NCBI RefSeq assembly: GCF_902702915.1
Contig: NZ_LR738849.1
Coordinates: 1,612,001 to 1,676,000 of the forward strand
Reading direction: 5' to 3'
Length of the DNA stretch: 64,000 nucleotides
DNA from: Desulfovibrio sp. 86
Lineage (GTDB): Bacteria > Desulfobacterota > Desulfovibrionia > Desulfovibrionales > Desulfovibrionaceae
A model generated the notes under the pieces. It was given only the letters and a program-made list of their open reading frames with translations, ran no database searches and had not been told where the DNA came from. Of the stretch, positions 50,226 through 59,749 are shown piece after piece. The translations under genes were made by a program, and so were the position numbers. How positions within the stretch are numbered: the first letter of the stretch is position 1; each line of letters starts with the position of its first letter.

Positions 50226-52145
50226 ATGCTTGAGTATATCCGTGATAAATCACAGTCCCTGGGCGTCAAACTGGCCTTTGCGCTTATCATCCTCGTCTTT
50301 GTTTTCTGGGGCGTGGGCAACTTTAACGACCGCAGCGCGGGCACTCTGGTGGCCGTGGTCAATGGCGACGCCATTACCATGCGCGAGTTCGAGCAGGCCT
50401 ACCGCAATGCCGAAGAAAACATGCTTCGGAGCAACCCCGGAGTCACGCGCGAGCAGTTGAAGCAGCAGCAGTTGGGCCGTCAGGTGCTGCGTGACCTGGT
50501 CACCCAGACATTGTTGTCCCAGGAGGCCGCCCGCACAGGCGTGACCATCACGCCGGTGGAACTGCGCGTGGCCATCGGCAACATCAAGAGCTTTCAGAAT
50601 GAAAAGGGGCAGTTTGATCCCGCCGTCTACTCCCGCATTCTGGCGGCGCAGCGCCTTACGCCCGCCCAGTTCGAGCAGGATACGGCGCGCGAGATGCTGC
50701 GGCAAAAGATCTACTCCATGGTGACGGCCCCTGCCTGGGCCGACCCTGCCGAAGCGCAGAAGCGCTTTGAATTCCTGCGTGAAAAGCGGGATGTGGACTA
50801 TATTTTCATCAATGAGGCGGATTTCGCCTCTTCCATCAAACCCACCGATGAAGAGGTGGCGGCCTACTACGAGAGCCACAAGGCCCAGTTCGCCGTTCCC
50901 GCCAAGGCCGACGTTTCCTATGTGCTGGTGAATCCGCAGGATCTCGTGAAGGCCAGCAGCATCAGCTCGGCCGACGCGCAGAAGTGGTATGAAGAAAACG
51001 CCGCCCGCTTTGAGCAGAAAGAAGAAGTGAAGGCAGCCCATATTCTTGTGCCCCTGGCTGAAGACGTCTCTGAGGCTGATGTGAAGAAGGCCCAGGAGCA
51101 GGCCGCCAAAATTGAGGCCGAGCTCAAGTCTGGCAAAAGTTTTGCCGCTGTGGCCGACGAGCACAACGGCCCCAACGCCGCCGGGCCTGGCGGCGAACTT
51201 GGCTGGGTCAAGCGCGGCATGACCGTGAAACCCTTTGAAGACGCCGCTTTTGCCCTTGACGCGGGCAAGGTTTCCGCTCCGGTGCGCAGCCAGTTCGGCC
51301 TGCACATCATCAAGGTTGAAGAAAAAAAGGCCGGCGGTCTGACGCCCTTCAAGCAGGTGGAAGCCGAAATTCTGGCCACCATGGCCCAGGAACAGGGCGT
51401 GGACAAGCTGCACGACGTGGTGGACAGCCTTGTTGAAGACAATATCCTTGGCCGCCCCCTCAAGCAGAGCGCGGAAAAGTACGGTCTCAAATGGGGTGAA
51501 ACCGGCCTGCTTTCCTCAGCCGACCTCGTGAAGACGCTGGGCGTCACTGCCGAAGGCGCGTCGGTTCTTGTGGGCACCCCGGCGGGCAATCCCGTGGACA
51601 CGGCGCTTGAGGCCGGAAAGTCCTATGTGGTGGCCCGCGTGCTCAAGTCCGAGCCTGCAGCCACGGCTCCCCTGGACTCCGTCAAGGGCCAGATTGTCAA
51701 GGCCCTGGTCGAAGAAAAGGCCCTTGTGGCGGCTATGGACGCCGCAAGCCAGCTGCGTAAGGAGCTGGACACCGCGCCCCTGGGCGCAGCGGGTCTGAAG
51801 GGTCGTGAAATCAAGATTGCCAAGGGCGTGGAGCGCAACGGCGGTCTGCCCGGTTTTGCGCCCAATCCCGAAATGACTGAAGCGCTGTTTGAAGCCAAGG
51901 TTGGCCAGTGGCTGCCCGTGGCCTACGCGGTTGAGGGCGACAACGGATCCGGCGCCGTTCTCGTTCGGGTCAAGGGCGTACAGCCCCCTGACGCGGCCGA
52001 ATGGGATATGGTCAAGGATATCATGGCCAATGCCGTTACCCGTGACCGTGCCAATGCCCTGTTTGAAATGTTCATGCAGCGGCTTGCTTCCAGCGCCAAG
52101 ATCAAGGTTTACAACGAAGATTTTGTTGACCGTAAGAATATGTAA
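50226..52145 (+). CDS. PpiD/SurA-type peptidyl-prolyl isomerase, membrane-anchored
   Basis: This is a periplasmic folding factor tied to the inner membrane. One membrane segment (about residues 12-32) is followed by a SurA_N-like helical region (35-165). A PpiC-type parvulin domain spans about 265-365 (HILVPLAEDVSEADV, GGELGWVKRGMTVKPFEDAAF, QFGLHIIKVEEK). A C-terminal domain runs to residue 639. Length and layout match PpiD. It stands alone and ends before a strong hairpin at 52252-52278. Confidence 0.9.
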   Translation: MLEYIRDKSQSLGVKLAFALIILVFVFWGVGNFNDRSAGTLVAVVNGDAITMREFEQAYRNAEENMLRSNPGVTREQLKQQQLGRQVLRDLVTQTLLSQEAARTGVTITPVELRVAIGNIKSFQNEKGQFDPAVYSRILAAQRLTPAQFEQDTAREMLRQKIYSMVTAPAWADPAEAQKRFEFLREKRDVDYIFINEADFASSIKPTDEEVAAYYESHKAQFAVPAKADVSYVLVNPQDLVKASSISSADAQKWYEENAARFEQKEEVKAAHILVPLAEDVSEADVKKAQEQAAKIEAELKSGKSFAAVADEHNGPNAAGPGGELGWVKRGMTVKPFEDAAFALDAGKVSAPVRSQFGLHIIKVEEKKAGGLTPFKQVEAEILATMAQEQGVDKLHDVVDSLVEDNILGRPLKQSAEKYGLKWGETGLLSSADLVKTLGVTAEGASVLVGTPAGNPVDTALEAGKSYVVARVLKSEPAATAPLDSVKGQIVKALVEEKALVAAMDAASQLRKELDTAPLGAAGLKGREIKIAKGVERNGGLPGFAPNPEMTEALFEAKVGQWLPVAYAVEGDNGSGAVLVRVKGVQPPDAAEWDMVKDIMANAVTRDRANALFEMFMQRLASSAKIKVYNEDFVDRKNM

Positions 52146-52251
52146 CGGCAAGCGCCTGTCAGGCGGCGGGATTTGCGCGCGCAGCTTTGTGTGCGCCACA
52201 TCTTTAGCAACCTGAATAAAGAGGCTGTTGCGCCTGAAACTACACTATTCT

Positions 52252-52278
52252 GGCCGGAGCCGCTTGACGGCTCCGGCC
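52252..52278 (+). terminator. Terminator after the PpiD-like gene
   Basis: GGCCGGAGCC and GGCTCCGGCC with a seven-base loop are followed by TTGTTTGT. This is a standard intrinsic terminator. Confidence 0.85.
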
Positions 52279-52418
52279 TTGTTTGTAAGAGCAAGACATG
52301 TGAGCATGGCGCAGGCAGTACAGACCCGCCGCCAGAGAAGGGCAAGGACGTTTCAGAGCCGTGAATTTTCGCGGCGCCGGGGGGCACGGTCTTCCGGCTG
52401 CATATAAGGAGGCACGTT

Positions 52419-54245
52419 ATGTGCGGCATTATTGGTTACGCAGGACACAGACCGGCCGTTCCCGTTGTGGTGGAAGGGCTGCGCAGGCTTGAATATCGCG
52501 GTTATGACTCCGCTGGCGTGGCCTTTGTGCGCCAGAACAACATACATGTGGTGCGCGCCATGGGCAAACTGGCCGCCCTGGAAGAAAAGCTCGCCCATGA
52601 GCCCGTCACCACGCCCACCTGCGCCATGGGGCACACGCGCTGGGCCACGCACGGCGTGCCCGCCGAACGCAATGCCCATCCCCATTGCAGTAACGACGGC
52701 TCTCTGGCCATCGTGCACAACGGGATCATTGAAAATTACCAGGAAATCAAGGCGGAACTGACGGGCAAGGGCTATACCTTCAGCTCTGAAACCGACACCG
52801 AAGTGCTGGTCAATCTTGTGGCCGAGCGCCGCAAGACCTCGCCCGACCTGCTGCACGCCTTTGCCACGGCCCTGCGCGAGGCGCACGGCGCGTACGCCGT
52901 ATGCCTTATGGACAAGGACGAACCCGGCGTCATCTATGCCGCGCGCATGTCCGCTCCGCTCATCTTCGGCCAGGGAACGGGCGAAAATTTTGTGGCTTCG
53001 GACATTCCGGCTTTTCTGCCCTACACGCGCAAGGTGGTCTTTTTGCAGGACGGCGACCTCGTGCGCGCCACGGCGGGCAGCTTTGAAATCATGCGTCTTG
53101 AAGACCTGAGTCCCGTGAGGCGCGAAACGCAGACCATCCAGTGGGACATGCAGGCCGCGCAAAAGGGCGGTTACCGCCACTTTATGCTCAAGGAAATTTT
53201 TGAGCAGCCCCGCGTCATTTCCGACGGCCTCACTGGCCGCCTGAACGCGGACAAAAGCCAGGTGCGCCTGGAAGAACTGGACGTTCTGCCCGTGCCGAAA
53301 CGCCTGCACATCGTGGCCTGCGGCACTTCCTATCATTCGGGCCTGTGGGGGCGGCATCTGCTGGAACACTGGGCGCGCGTGCCCGTGCAGGTGGAAATCG
53401 CCTCGGAGTTTCGCTACCGCGACACCCTGCTGCTTGACAAGGACGACATGGTGCTTGTCATCAGCCAGAGCGGCGAAACGGCGGACACCCTTGCGGCCCT
53501 GCGCATTGCCAAACAAAACGGCGTGACCGTGCTTGGCCTGTGCAACGTGGTGGGCTCATCCATCGCGCGGGACGCTTCCGCCGTGCTCTATACCCAGGCC
53601 GGGCCGGAGATCAGCGTGGCCTCCACCAAGGCCATGTGCAGCCAGATGGTTATGCTGGCCCTCATGGCTCTGTACTGGGGAACGCGCAAAGGCTGCCTGC
53701 CCGCTGACGAGTGCCGCAGCACCCTGCAAATTCTGGAAAACCTGCCTGCCCTGCTGGACGACTGCCTGCCCGCGCTGCACGACCGCGCCAAGGAAATATC
53801 CCGCAAGTACGCGCAGGCGCGCAATTTCTTCTACCTTGGCCGTGGGCACTGCTATCCTCTTGCGCTGGAAGGGGCGCTCAAGCTCAAGGAGCTTTCCTAC
53901 ATCCACGCCGAGGGGTATGCGGCGGGCGAAATGAAGCACGGCCCCATAGCGCTCATCGATCCGAGCTTTCCCACGTTCGCCCTGGCTCTGGACGACGTGC
54001 TGCTTCCCAAGGTGAAGTCCAACATGGTCGAGGTTCAGGCCCGGCAGGGCAAGGTCATTGCCCTGACCAACAAGGGCGTGGAACTGGACGCGGAAGATCG
54101 CTGGGAAATCCCGGCTCTTCCCGCCCCGCTCTCGGCTTTTGTGGCCCTTCCCGCCCTGCAGTTGTTTAGCTATGAAACGGCGGACTATCTTGGCAAGGAT
54201 GTGGATCAGCCCCGCAATCTGGCCAAAAGCGTTACCGTGGAATAA
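52419..54245 (+). CDS. glmS: Glucosamine-6-phosphate synthase
   Basis: GlmS makes glucosamine-6-phosphate from fructose-6-phosphate and glutamine, the entry to cell-wall amino sugars. The nucleophile Cys2 starts MCGIIGYAG. The glutaminase half has GYDSAGVAF and MGHTRWATHG. Two SIS sugar-isomerase domains follow (about 280-420 and 450-590), with ACGTSYHSGL, SQSGETADTLAALR and EGALKLKELSYIHAEGYAAGEMKHGPIAL. It ends in the family signature LAKSVTVE. Length is 608 residues. AAGGAGG precedes the ATG. No glmS ribozyme is obvious in the 270-base leader. Confidence 0.98.
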   Translation: MCGIIGYAGHRPAVPVVVEGLRRLEYRGYDSAGVAFVRQNNIHVVRAMGKLAALEEKLAHEPVTTPTCAMGHTRWATHGVPAERNAHPHCSNDGSLAIVHNGIIENYQEIKAELTGKGYTFSSETDTEVLVNLVAERRKTSPDLLHAFATALREAHGAYAVCLMDKDEPGVIYAARMSAPLIFGQGTGENFVASDIPAFLPYTRKVVFLQDGDLVRATAGSFEIMRLEDLSPVRRETQTIQWDMQAAQKGGYRHFMLKEIFEQPRVISDGLTGRLNADKSQVRLEELDVLPVPKRLHIVACGTSYHSGLWGRHLLEHWARVPVQVEIASEFRYRDTLLLDKDDMVLVISQSGETADTLAALRIAKQNGVTVLGLCNVVGSSIARDASAVLYTQAGPEISVASTKAMCSQMVMLALMALYWGTRKGCLPADECRSTLQILENLPALLDDCLPALHDRAKEISRKYAQARNFFYLGRGHCYPLALEGALKLKELSYIHAEGYAAGEMKHGPIALIDPSFPTFALALDDVLLPKVKSNMVEVQARQGKVIALTNKGVELDAEDRWEIPALPAPLSAFVALPALQLFSYETADYLGKDVDQPRNLAKSVTVE

Positions 54246-54420
54246 GGCTTTCACAGGCGGCTTCAGGGCAAGATGCCTTTGTGAATGGCATTCCGAAGAC
54301 CGTGGACGCGCGCTTGAGCCTGTAATGGCGCGAACACGCCGCTTTGTTCTTTCACGTGAGCGTGCGCTCGCGCCGCCAGAGCAACATCACTCTCAACGTT
54401 CCTCTGCTTTATGATTTCAA

Positions 54421-54445
54421 AAAAAGCCCCTGTTCAGGGGCTTTT
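54421..54445 (+). terminator. Terminator after glmS
   Basis: AAAAGCCCCTG and CAGGGGCTTTT with a two-base loop, followed by TCATTTT. It also ends close to the 3' end of the convergent polyferredoxin gene. Confidence 0.85.
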
Positions 54446-54475
54446 TCATTTTACTTCTCAATCGTGAATGCCTAT

Positions 54476-55552
54476 TTATCCGCCAAACTGGAGCATATGG
54501 AAGCGGCGCAGCATGGCCGGAGGGATATCAGACGTCCAGTGCCCGGTGCTCACGGCCCACAGGTACGCGGCAAAAAGCACTGCCAGGCAGCCGGCGGCAA
54601 CAGTCCAAAAGGGGATATGACGGTTCGCCGCAGAGAGATGGAGGCAGTCCTTTTGCGGACAGGCTTCAATACAGGCCGTGCAGCCAAGGCATTCCGGCGA
54701 ATTGACGCGCTCCTTACGGTGCACGGCAATGGCCGCAGGGCAGGCACGCTGGCAGCGGCGACAGCTTGTGCAGGCATCGGCATTGCGGCGCACCGCCACC
54801 GGACTCGCCAGCGCAAGAATACCCAAAAACGCCCCATATGGGCAGAGATACCGACACCACGCATTGCGAACCACCAACGAGGCGGCCACAATCACGCCCA
54901 CTATAATGAGCGTGGTGGTTGAGGCCCGCAAAAAGAAAAACAGCATGCTTGAATCGGCCACCATATTGAAGGGCGCGCCCATAAAAGAGTCGATTTCGTC
55001 CACGCTCATGACAACAAGGCTGAAATAGCACAATAATGCCAGCGGAATATACTTGATAGCCAAAAGGGCCAGTTCCAGCTTTCGCGGTGGAGTGCGGTTC
55101 AGGCCAAGACGCTCGCCCAAGCGGCCCAGCAGGTTGGCGGCAAGGCCCACAGGGCAGATATAGCCGCAAAACCCCTTCCGAAACAGCAGGGCCATGAGGG
55201 CAATGGCTAAGAAGAGCGTCAGTCCGGCAGGATGCACCATGTCCCACATGCCGGTTTCAAACAGGCGACGGGCAGCCATAAGTTCGCTAATGGGCAAAAA
55301 CCCTTCAACAGAAGGCGGTTTGGGCGTGAACACCTGGCTTTTTCCCGTGGCCCATTGCACGTAAAGGTAAAAATTCCAGCCCACCCATGTGAGGAAAACG
55401 GCGAACGCGACCTGTATGCTGCGCCGCAGCAGGGCGGGGGTGAAGCGGCGCTTTCCAGAAACGGGGGCAAGAACAGATGCACCAGCCAAGGGGCGATGTT
55501 CTTGCGCTGCGGGCATTGTGGTCTCGTGCGCGGAGTCGGTTGTCTGAGGCAT
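54476..55552 (-). CDS. NapH/CcoG-like 4Fe-4S membrane polyferredoxin
   Basis: This electron-transfer protein has about five membrane helices and two kinds of Fe-S motifs. The first two are membrane-linked Cys-x3-Cys-Pro motifs (CGYICPVG, CRYLCPYG) and the other two are ferredoxin-type CTSCRRCQRACP and CLGCTACIEACP near the C-terminus. The roughly 358-residue layout fits NapH/NosR-like quinol-linked proteins. AGGAAG favours the ATG at 55552 over a start 37 codons upstream. The partner enzyme is not in the window. It is divergent from the diguanylate cyclase gene. Confidence 0.85.
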   Translation of the reverse strand: MPQTTDSAHETTMPAAQEHRPLAGASVLAPVSGKRRFTPALLRRSIQVAFAVFLTWVGWNFYLYVQWATGKSQVFTPKPPSVEGFLPISELMAARRLFETGMWDMVHPAGLTLFLAIALMALLFRKGFCGYICPVGLAANLLGRLGERLGLNRTPPRKLELALLAIKYIPLALLCYFSLVVMSVDEIDSFMGAPFNMVADSSMLFFFLRASTTTLIIVGVIVAASLVVRNAWCRYLCPYGAFLGILALASPVAVRRNADACTSCRRCQRACPAAIAVHRKERVNSPECLGCTACIEACPQKDCLHLSAANRHIPFWTVAAGCLAVLFAAYLWAVSTGHWTSDIPPAMLRRFHMLQFGG

Positions 55553-55702
55553 TGGGAACTTCCTTTCAGACTGTTCAGATAAGCAATTGCGAAATCGTTG
55601 TGTCACCATTGGCAGCAGCTGTCCATGCCCGGCGTCACATGAATGTGCTTGAGCGTCTGTCATCCCCTCTGCACCGTGAGTGAAGGCGTTTTAGCCACTT
55701 GA

Positions 55703-55716
55703 GCGCGCTAGCGCGC
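55703..55716. promoter_or_regulatory. 14-bp perfect palindrome GCGCGCTAGCGCGC
   Basis: It lies in the 361-bp gap between the divergent polyferredoxin and diguanylate cyclase genes. The rest of this gap is AT-rich at 55750-55870, suitable for a promoter of the cyclase gene. The palindrome may be an operator; there is no further evidence. Confidence 0.4.
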
Positions 55717-55913
55717 GAAACGGAGAGCCACCCGCCATGCGCGTAGCCCTGATTATGTATAAAGGTATATTTACCTGCAATTTACTGATATGAGAGGGAA
55801 TGTGGAGCTTTCAAATAAAAATGTCTTTTGCTAAGATGACATAGGCTTTTTAACATTTTGTATAAAAAGTTATAAATGCTGCAAAGATATTGGCTTCCAG
55901 CAAGGTTATGTAA

Positions 55914-57566
55914 ATGGAAAGACTGGCTAGAAGGAAAATTCGGGTATTCTATTACGCAACAAGCTTTCTGGCGATGCTGGCCTTGGCTGTGGCTTTGTCG
56001 GTGCCTTATTTCATATCGGTGCGCAAGCAGTTCGACGCGATGGTGGCCGAATCAAAGGCCCGCATATTTGGTGAAAAAAAAGACGCCCTTGCAGAAAGGG
56101 TGGAAAGGGTCATTGCAGAAATTGGCGTCATACGCGAGACGGTATTTACAGAATATCAGACCTTGGCCGAAGCCCAATGCTCCTTGCTGTCCACCCTGAA
56201 AATGAAGACACCCGATATTATAAGCAGTTTTGACCCCAAGGTGACCAAACGTACCACGCGCTTTGTGCTGCACAATACGGGCATTGGCCTTGCTGTGTAC
56301 AACCGCGAAAAGCAGAAGATCCTCTGGACGGACGAGGAGGCCCTTGTGCCCAAGCTGCTTGAGGCATTCAAGCACGCGCAGCAGGGTCCATCGGAAGAGT
56401 TCCCTGTATGGGCCGTGGGCAACCTCGCCGACAATAACCTCATTGTCATTTTTGCCATTGAGGACGCCCTGAACGAGATCGCCAAGAAGCGCAGCATAGC
56501 CATTGTGCGCAGCCTGCGTTTCCCGCTCAACCAGTATGTGTGGATTAACGGCATCCGTAACTACAGCGGTGGGCCTGGTTATGCCGTTCGGGTGGTGCAT
56601 CCGTCCATGACCGGGGATGAGGAGGTGCTGCTGTCCACGGAAACTGCGGATCCGGCAGGCAACCTGTCTTACAAGGAAGAGCTGGAAGGCGTGCTCAAGC
56701 ACGGCAGCATCTATTTTTCCTATGTCTTCAAAAAACTCAATTCTGACGAACTGAGTGAAAAGCTCGCCTACGCCCGGCTTTACAAGCCTTTTGACTGGGT
56801 CGTGTGCACGGGCATACACACCGACGACATGCTGGGCATCGTGGCAAAACGTGAAACCGATTTCAACAATGCCTTCAAAAAACAGGTTTCATCATATGCC
56901 AGGCTCATTTTCATCATCAGTCTGCTGTACATTGGCATGATTCTCATTTTTGAGCGCAGGCTGACCAGCATGATCAATCTTTTCATAGACAAGCTCATGG
57001 AAGACGAGACCGCGCTGCGCGAGGAAAAAAATAAGCTGGACTATGCTTACCAGGAATTGCAGCGCGTGGCCTACAGTGATTTTCTCACAGGTCTGGTCAA
57101 TCGGCGGGCCATGTATGAGAGGCTTGAGCAGGAGGTATCGCGGGCGCAGCGTGAGGATCTCAATTTTTGCGTCATATTGGCCGACATCGACCACTTCAAG
57201 TCCATCAACGACACCTATGGCCATGACACTGGCGACAGGGTGCTCAAGGCCATTGCGGGGATTTTTTCCCAGCATATCCGCGCCGAGGACAGCGCCTCGC
57301 GCTGGGGTGGCGAGGAATTTCTCATTCTCACCCCTTCGCTGCGGCTGGATGAAGGTCTGGTTCTGGCAGAGAGGCTGCGCGAGGCTGTGGAAAAAACGAC
57401 TATCTATGATGGTGACATTACCATCAACACGACCGTAACCCTGGGCGTGGTGGCGTATTCTCAGGGCAAGACCTTTGACTCCCTTATCAAGGAAGCGGAT
57501 TTTTATCTTTACGCTGGTAAAAAGCTGCAAAGAAACTGCGTCATGTCCAGCGCGAGCTCGGCCTAG
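55914..57566 (+). CDS. Membrane-bound diguanylate cyclase with extracellular sensor
   Basis: This makes the second messenger c-di-GMP from GTP. An N-terminal membrane helix (about 12-35), a large Cache-like extracytoplasmic sensor (about 40-320) and a second membrane helix (about 330-350) precede the GGDEF domain (about 385-545). The active-site motif is GGEEF (465-469). RAED (456-459) five residues before it is a complete product-inhibition (I-)site, so the enzyme should be active and feedback-inhibited. No EAL domain is present. The TAG stop codon is the first triplet of a TAGAGCA repeat. Confidence 0.92.
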   Translation: MERLARRKIRVFYYATSFLAMLALAVALSVPYFISVRKQFDAMVAESKARIFGEKKDALAERVERVIAEIGVIRETVFTEYQTLAEAQCSLLSTLKMKTPDIISSFDPKVTKRTTRFVLHNTGIGLAVYNREKQKILWTDEEALVPKLLEAFKHAQQGPSEEFPVWAVGNLADNNLIVIFAIEDALNEIAKKRSIAIVRSLRFPLNQYVWINGIRNYSGGPGYAVRVVHPSMTGDEEVLLSTETADPAGNLSYKEELEGVLKHGSIYFSYVFKKLNSDELSEKLAYARLYKPFDWVVCTGIHTDDMLGIVAKRETDFNNAFKKQVSSYARLIFIISLLYIGMILIFERRLTSMINLFIDKLMEDETALREEKNKLDYAYQELQRVAYSDFLTGLVNRRAMYERLEQEVSRAQREDLNFCVILADIDHFKSINDTYGHDTGDRVLKAIAGIFSQHIRAEDSASRWGGEEFLILTPSLRLDEGLVLAERLREAVEKTTIYDGDITINTTVTLGVVAYSQGKTFDSLIKEADFYLYAGKKLQRNCVMSSASSA

Positions 57567-57660
57567 AGCATTTTGCTTTTGAAACAAGGAGAGTTTCAAC
57601 GCATCATTCTGGCGAAAAACGTGGTTTGCGCCAGAATCCACGCCACTTGGTGGCGGCTGC
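57564..57660. repeat. Palindromic repeat at the diguanylate cyclase 3' end
   Basis: TAGAGCATTTTGCTTTTGAA starts at the stop codon. It continues with ATTCTGGCGAAAAACGTGGT and GCGCCAGAATCCACGCCAC, resembling the CACGCCACxxxGTGGCG modules at 17771 and 33645. Confidence 0.65.
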
Positions 57661-57700
57661 CGCCCTGCCAAGCGCGCCATTCTTTGGCAACAGCCTGAAA

Positions 57701-57735
57701 ATAGAGACAGCCCGGAAAAACCGGGCTGTCTCTAT
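57701..57735 (+). terminator. Terminator after the diguanylate cyclase gene
   Basis: ATAGAGACAGCCCGG and CCGGGCTGTCTCTAT surround AAAAA and are followed by TTTGT. A perfect 15-bp stem. Confidence 0.9.
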
Positions 57736-57804
57736 TTTGTAAGGCGCTACATTTTCGTACAGCAGTAGAGGCGTATCTTTTTTCAACGTCAAAGATGGTT
57801 ACCA

Positions 57805-57875
57805 CCAAGGGTTTTGGGGGGAGGGGGCATGGGGGAGGGACCCTTTTACAAAAGGGTCCTTCCCCCACAAAGCCT
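57805..57875 (-). terminator. Terminator-like repeat, copy 4
   Basis: On the minus strand: GTGGGGGAAGGACCCTTTTG, then TAAAAGGGTCCCTCCCCCATG and CCCCCTCCCCCCAAAAC. It matches 12137-12200. It lies between the convergent diguanylate cyclase and cardiolipin synthase genes, in the sense direction of the latter. Confidence 0.7.
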
Positions 57876-57893
57876 CTCAACAGGCACTCCTAA

Positions 57894-58044
57894 GGAAGCA
57901 CTGATTAAAGAGCCTCCTGGAAACGCGCAGTTATTTTGTTTGGCAAGGCGCGATCTTTTTTTGAAGCAGGAGTGGACTCTTTCGTCCTCGACTGTTTCAA
58001 AAAAAGTGAAGCAACGACGCCAAACGGAATAAATCAGCGTTTCC
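57894..58044 (-). repeat. MITE-like 150-bp repeat, copy 3
   Basis: GGAAGCACTGATTAAAGAGC to ATCAGCGTTTCC. Its minus-strand first base is the G of the cardiolipin synthase stop codon (TAG, 58046-58044). Like copies 1 and 2, it lies 3' of a minus-strand gene in the same orientation. Overall it differs from copy 2 at scattered positions only. Confidence 0.88.
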
Positions 58045-59462
58045 TAAAGGTACGGCGAGAATATCCAGCAGGCGGCATTGCGCAGTTTGGCGGGCAGGGA
58101 CAGGGTTTTGAGCTTGTCTGTCGTCATTTCGGTGCTGCGGCTGATGACATCGTCAATATGGGCGGCGATGCCTTCACAAAACTGCGGATCGAACACTTCC
58201 ATATTCAATTCAAAATTGAGGCGCAGACTGCGGGGATCCAGATTGGCCGAGCCTACCTGGCTGTAATAGTAGTCCACGGTGAGCAGCTTGGTGTGGGCAA
58301 AGGGCGGCGGCTGATACCAGACGCGCACGCCTGCCTCAAGCAGGGTAGGCAGCAGGCGGAACTGCGCCCAGTGCACATAAAACAAATTGTTTTTGGCGGG
58401 CAGCACCACTTTTACGTCCACACCGCGCTGGGCCGCGCTGCGCAGGGCCGACATAAAGCCGTGCGTGGGCAGAAAATAGGGAGTCATGATGCGCACAGAC
58501 TGGCGGGCGGCGTTGACGACGCCGCAAAAAATATCATTGAGCACGTCCGCTTCGGAGCCGGGGCCGTCCATAATGATGCGGCAATGGCTTTCACCGACCG
58601 GCAGGCCGCTGGCCGGGGGCAGGGGCGAGTATTTGCCGGTGCAGAAGCCCCAGTTGAGCAGAAAAGCGCGGCGCAACTGGTCCACAATGGGGCCCTGGCA
58701 ATGGAAGTGCACGTCCTGAACGTACTTGGTCTTGCCAGCGGCTATGTTGTCGTCGGAAATGTTCATGCCGCCGGTGAAGGCGGTATTGTCGCAGACAAGC
58801 ATTTTGCGGTGATTGCGCAGATTGATGCTGAAGTTGGGCGGAAAAAGCCTCGGCGGCAGGAACATGGCGACCTGAACGCCGTGCACCGCCAGTTTTTTCC
58901 AGGGTTTGCGCCAGGAATAGAGCATGCCGATGCCGTCCACCAGCAGGCGAACATCCACGCCGCGTTGCGCAGCTTCGGTCAGGGCGTCGCCAAATTCTGT
59001 GGCAATCTTGCCCGCATTGAAGATATAGGTGCACAAAAAGACCTGTTCTCTGGCTTCGCGTATGGCCGCGAGCATTTGCGGGTATGCCTCGTCGCCATTG
59101 TGCAGGGTCATGAGTTTGTTGCCGCCGGACAGGTGCTGTTCCGTGAGGTGGCGGCCGACTTTCTCCATGCTGATGATGTAGTCGGGGATTTTTTCCGGCG
59201 GGTTGTTGGAAAATGGCGGGTGGGCGTAGTCCGGCTCAAGGGGTTCCTGACGCCGCATGATGCGGCTGGCGCGGCTTTCAGCCCGGCTGATGCCAAAGGT
59301 GGCATACAAAAGCGGGCCGATCAGCGGCAGCAGCAGGGCCGTAACTGTCCAGCCCAGGGCCGCGCGCGGGTCGTGCTTGGTCAGCAGCGCATGGCAGACG
59401 GCAATCCACGACAGGATATGTATGGCCACAATGACCAGTGTTTCCAGCACACCTATAATCAT
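58044..59462 (-). CDS. cls: Cardiolipin synthase (phospholipase D family)
   Basis: This membrane enzyme condenses two phosphatidylglycerols into cardiolipin. Two N-terminal membrane segments span residues 1-25 and 35-58 (ALGWTVTALLLPLIGPLLY is typical). The two HKD catalytic motifs are NHRKMLVCDNTAFTGGMNI and HTKLLTVDYYYSQVGSANLD. Length is 472 residues. The C-terminal SPYL end is typical of Cls. Its stop codon overlaps the end of the MITE-like repeat. A TAGAGCG-type half repeat lies upstream at 59478. Confidence 0.94.
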   Translation of the reverse strand: MIIGVLETLVIVAIHILSWIAVCHALLTKHDPRAALGWTVTALLLPLIGPLLYATFGISRAESRASRIMRRQEPLEPDYAHPPFSNNPPEKIPDYIISMEKVGRHLTEQHLSGGNKLMTLHNGDEAYPQMLAAIREAREQVFLCTYIFNAGKIATEFGDALTEAAQRGVDVRLLVDGIGMLYSWRKPWKKLAVHGVQVAMFLPPRLFPPNFSINLRNHRKMLVCDNTAFTGGMNISDDNIAAGKTKYVQDVHFHCQGPIVDQLRRAFLLNWGFCTGKYSPLPPASGLPVGESHCRIIMDGPGSEADVLNDIFCGVVNAARQSVRIMTPYFLPTHGFMSALRSAAQRGVDVKVVLPAKNNLFYVHWAQFRLLPTLLEAGVRVWYQPPPFAHTKLLTVDYYYSQVGSANLDPRSLRLNFELNMEVFDPQFCEGIAAHIDDVISRSTEMTTDKLKTLSLPAKLRNAACWIFSPYL

Positions 59463-59749
59463 GCAACATCCTTATCTTAGAGCGTTTTCGCTTTGAGAAT
59501 ATCCATTCTCGCGGAAGCCGTTGCAGGGCCAGCGACTCCAGCGCTTGTGGCAAAAAAAGACGTGCGCTGGAAGCATTGCCTCTAACATGCCGGTTTCAAA
59601 TACAAGTCAGCTAAAAGTTTTAGGGGGTGGGGGCGTGGGGGAGGAGACCCTTTTGCAAAAGGGCCCCTCCCCCACAAAGTACTTCAAAGCGCTATTCCAG
59701 CCACCCCAAAGTATCTCAAAGCGTTATTCCACGCCCCACAAGCCAAACG
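59463..59749. other. Gap with a half palindrome and a terminator-like repeat
   Basis: TTAGAGCGTTTTCGCTTTGAG (59477-59498) is a divergent relative of the TAGAGCA repeats. The terminator-like copy 5 fills 59613-59682. Nothing else is seen. Confidence 0.5.
59613..59682 (-). terminator. Terminator-like repeat, copy 5
   Basis: On the minus strand: GTGGGGGAGGGGCCCTTTTG, then CAAAAGGGTCTCCTCCCCCACG and CCCCCACCCCCTAAAAC. It is nearly identical to 12137-12200 and lies 70 bases 3' of the large minus-strand gene. Confidence 0.78.

Noticed and set aside
52146..52418. glmS ribozyme or other riboswitch upstream of glmS
   Set aside because: The leader contains only the PpiD-like terminator and a ribosome site; the conserved ribozyme core is not visible.
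54340..54360. TTCTTTCACGTGAGCG as a parS-like site
   Set aside because: At least three mismatches to the consensus, including in the conserved right half.
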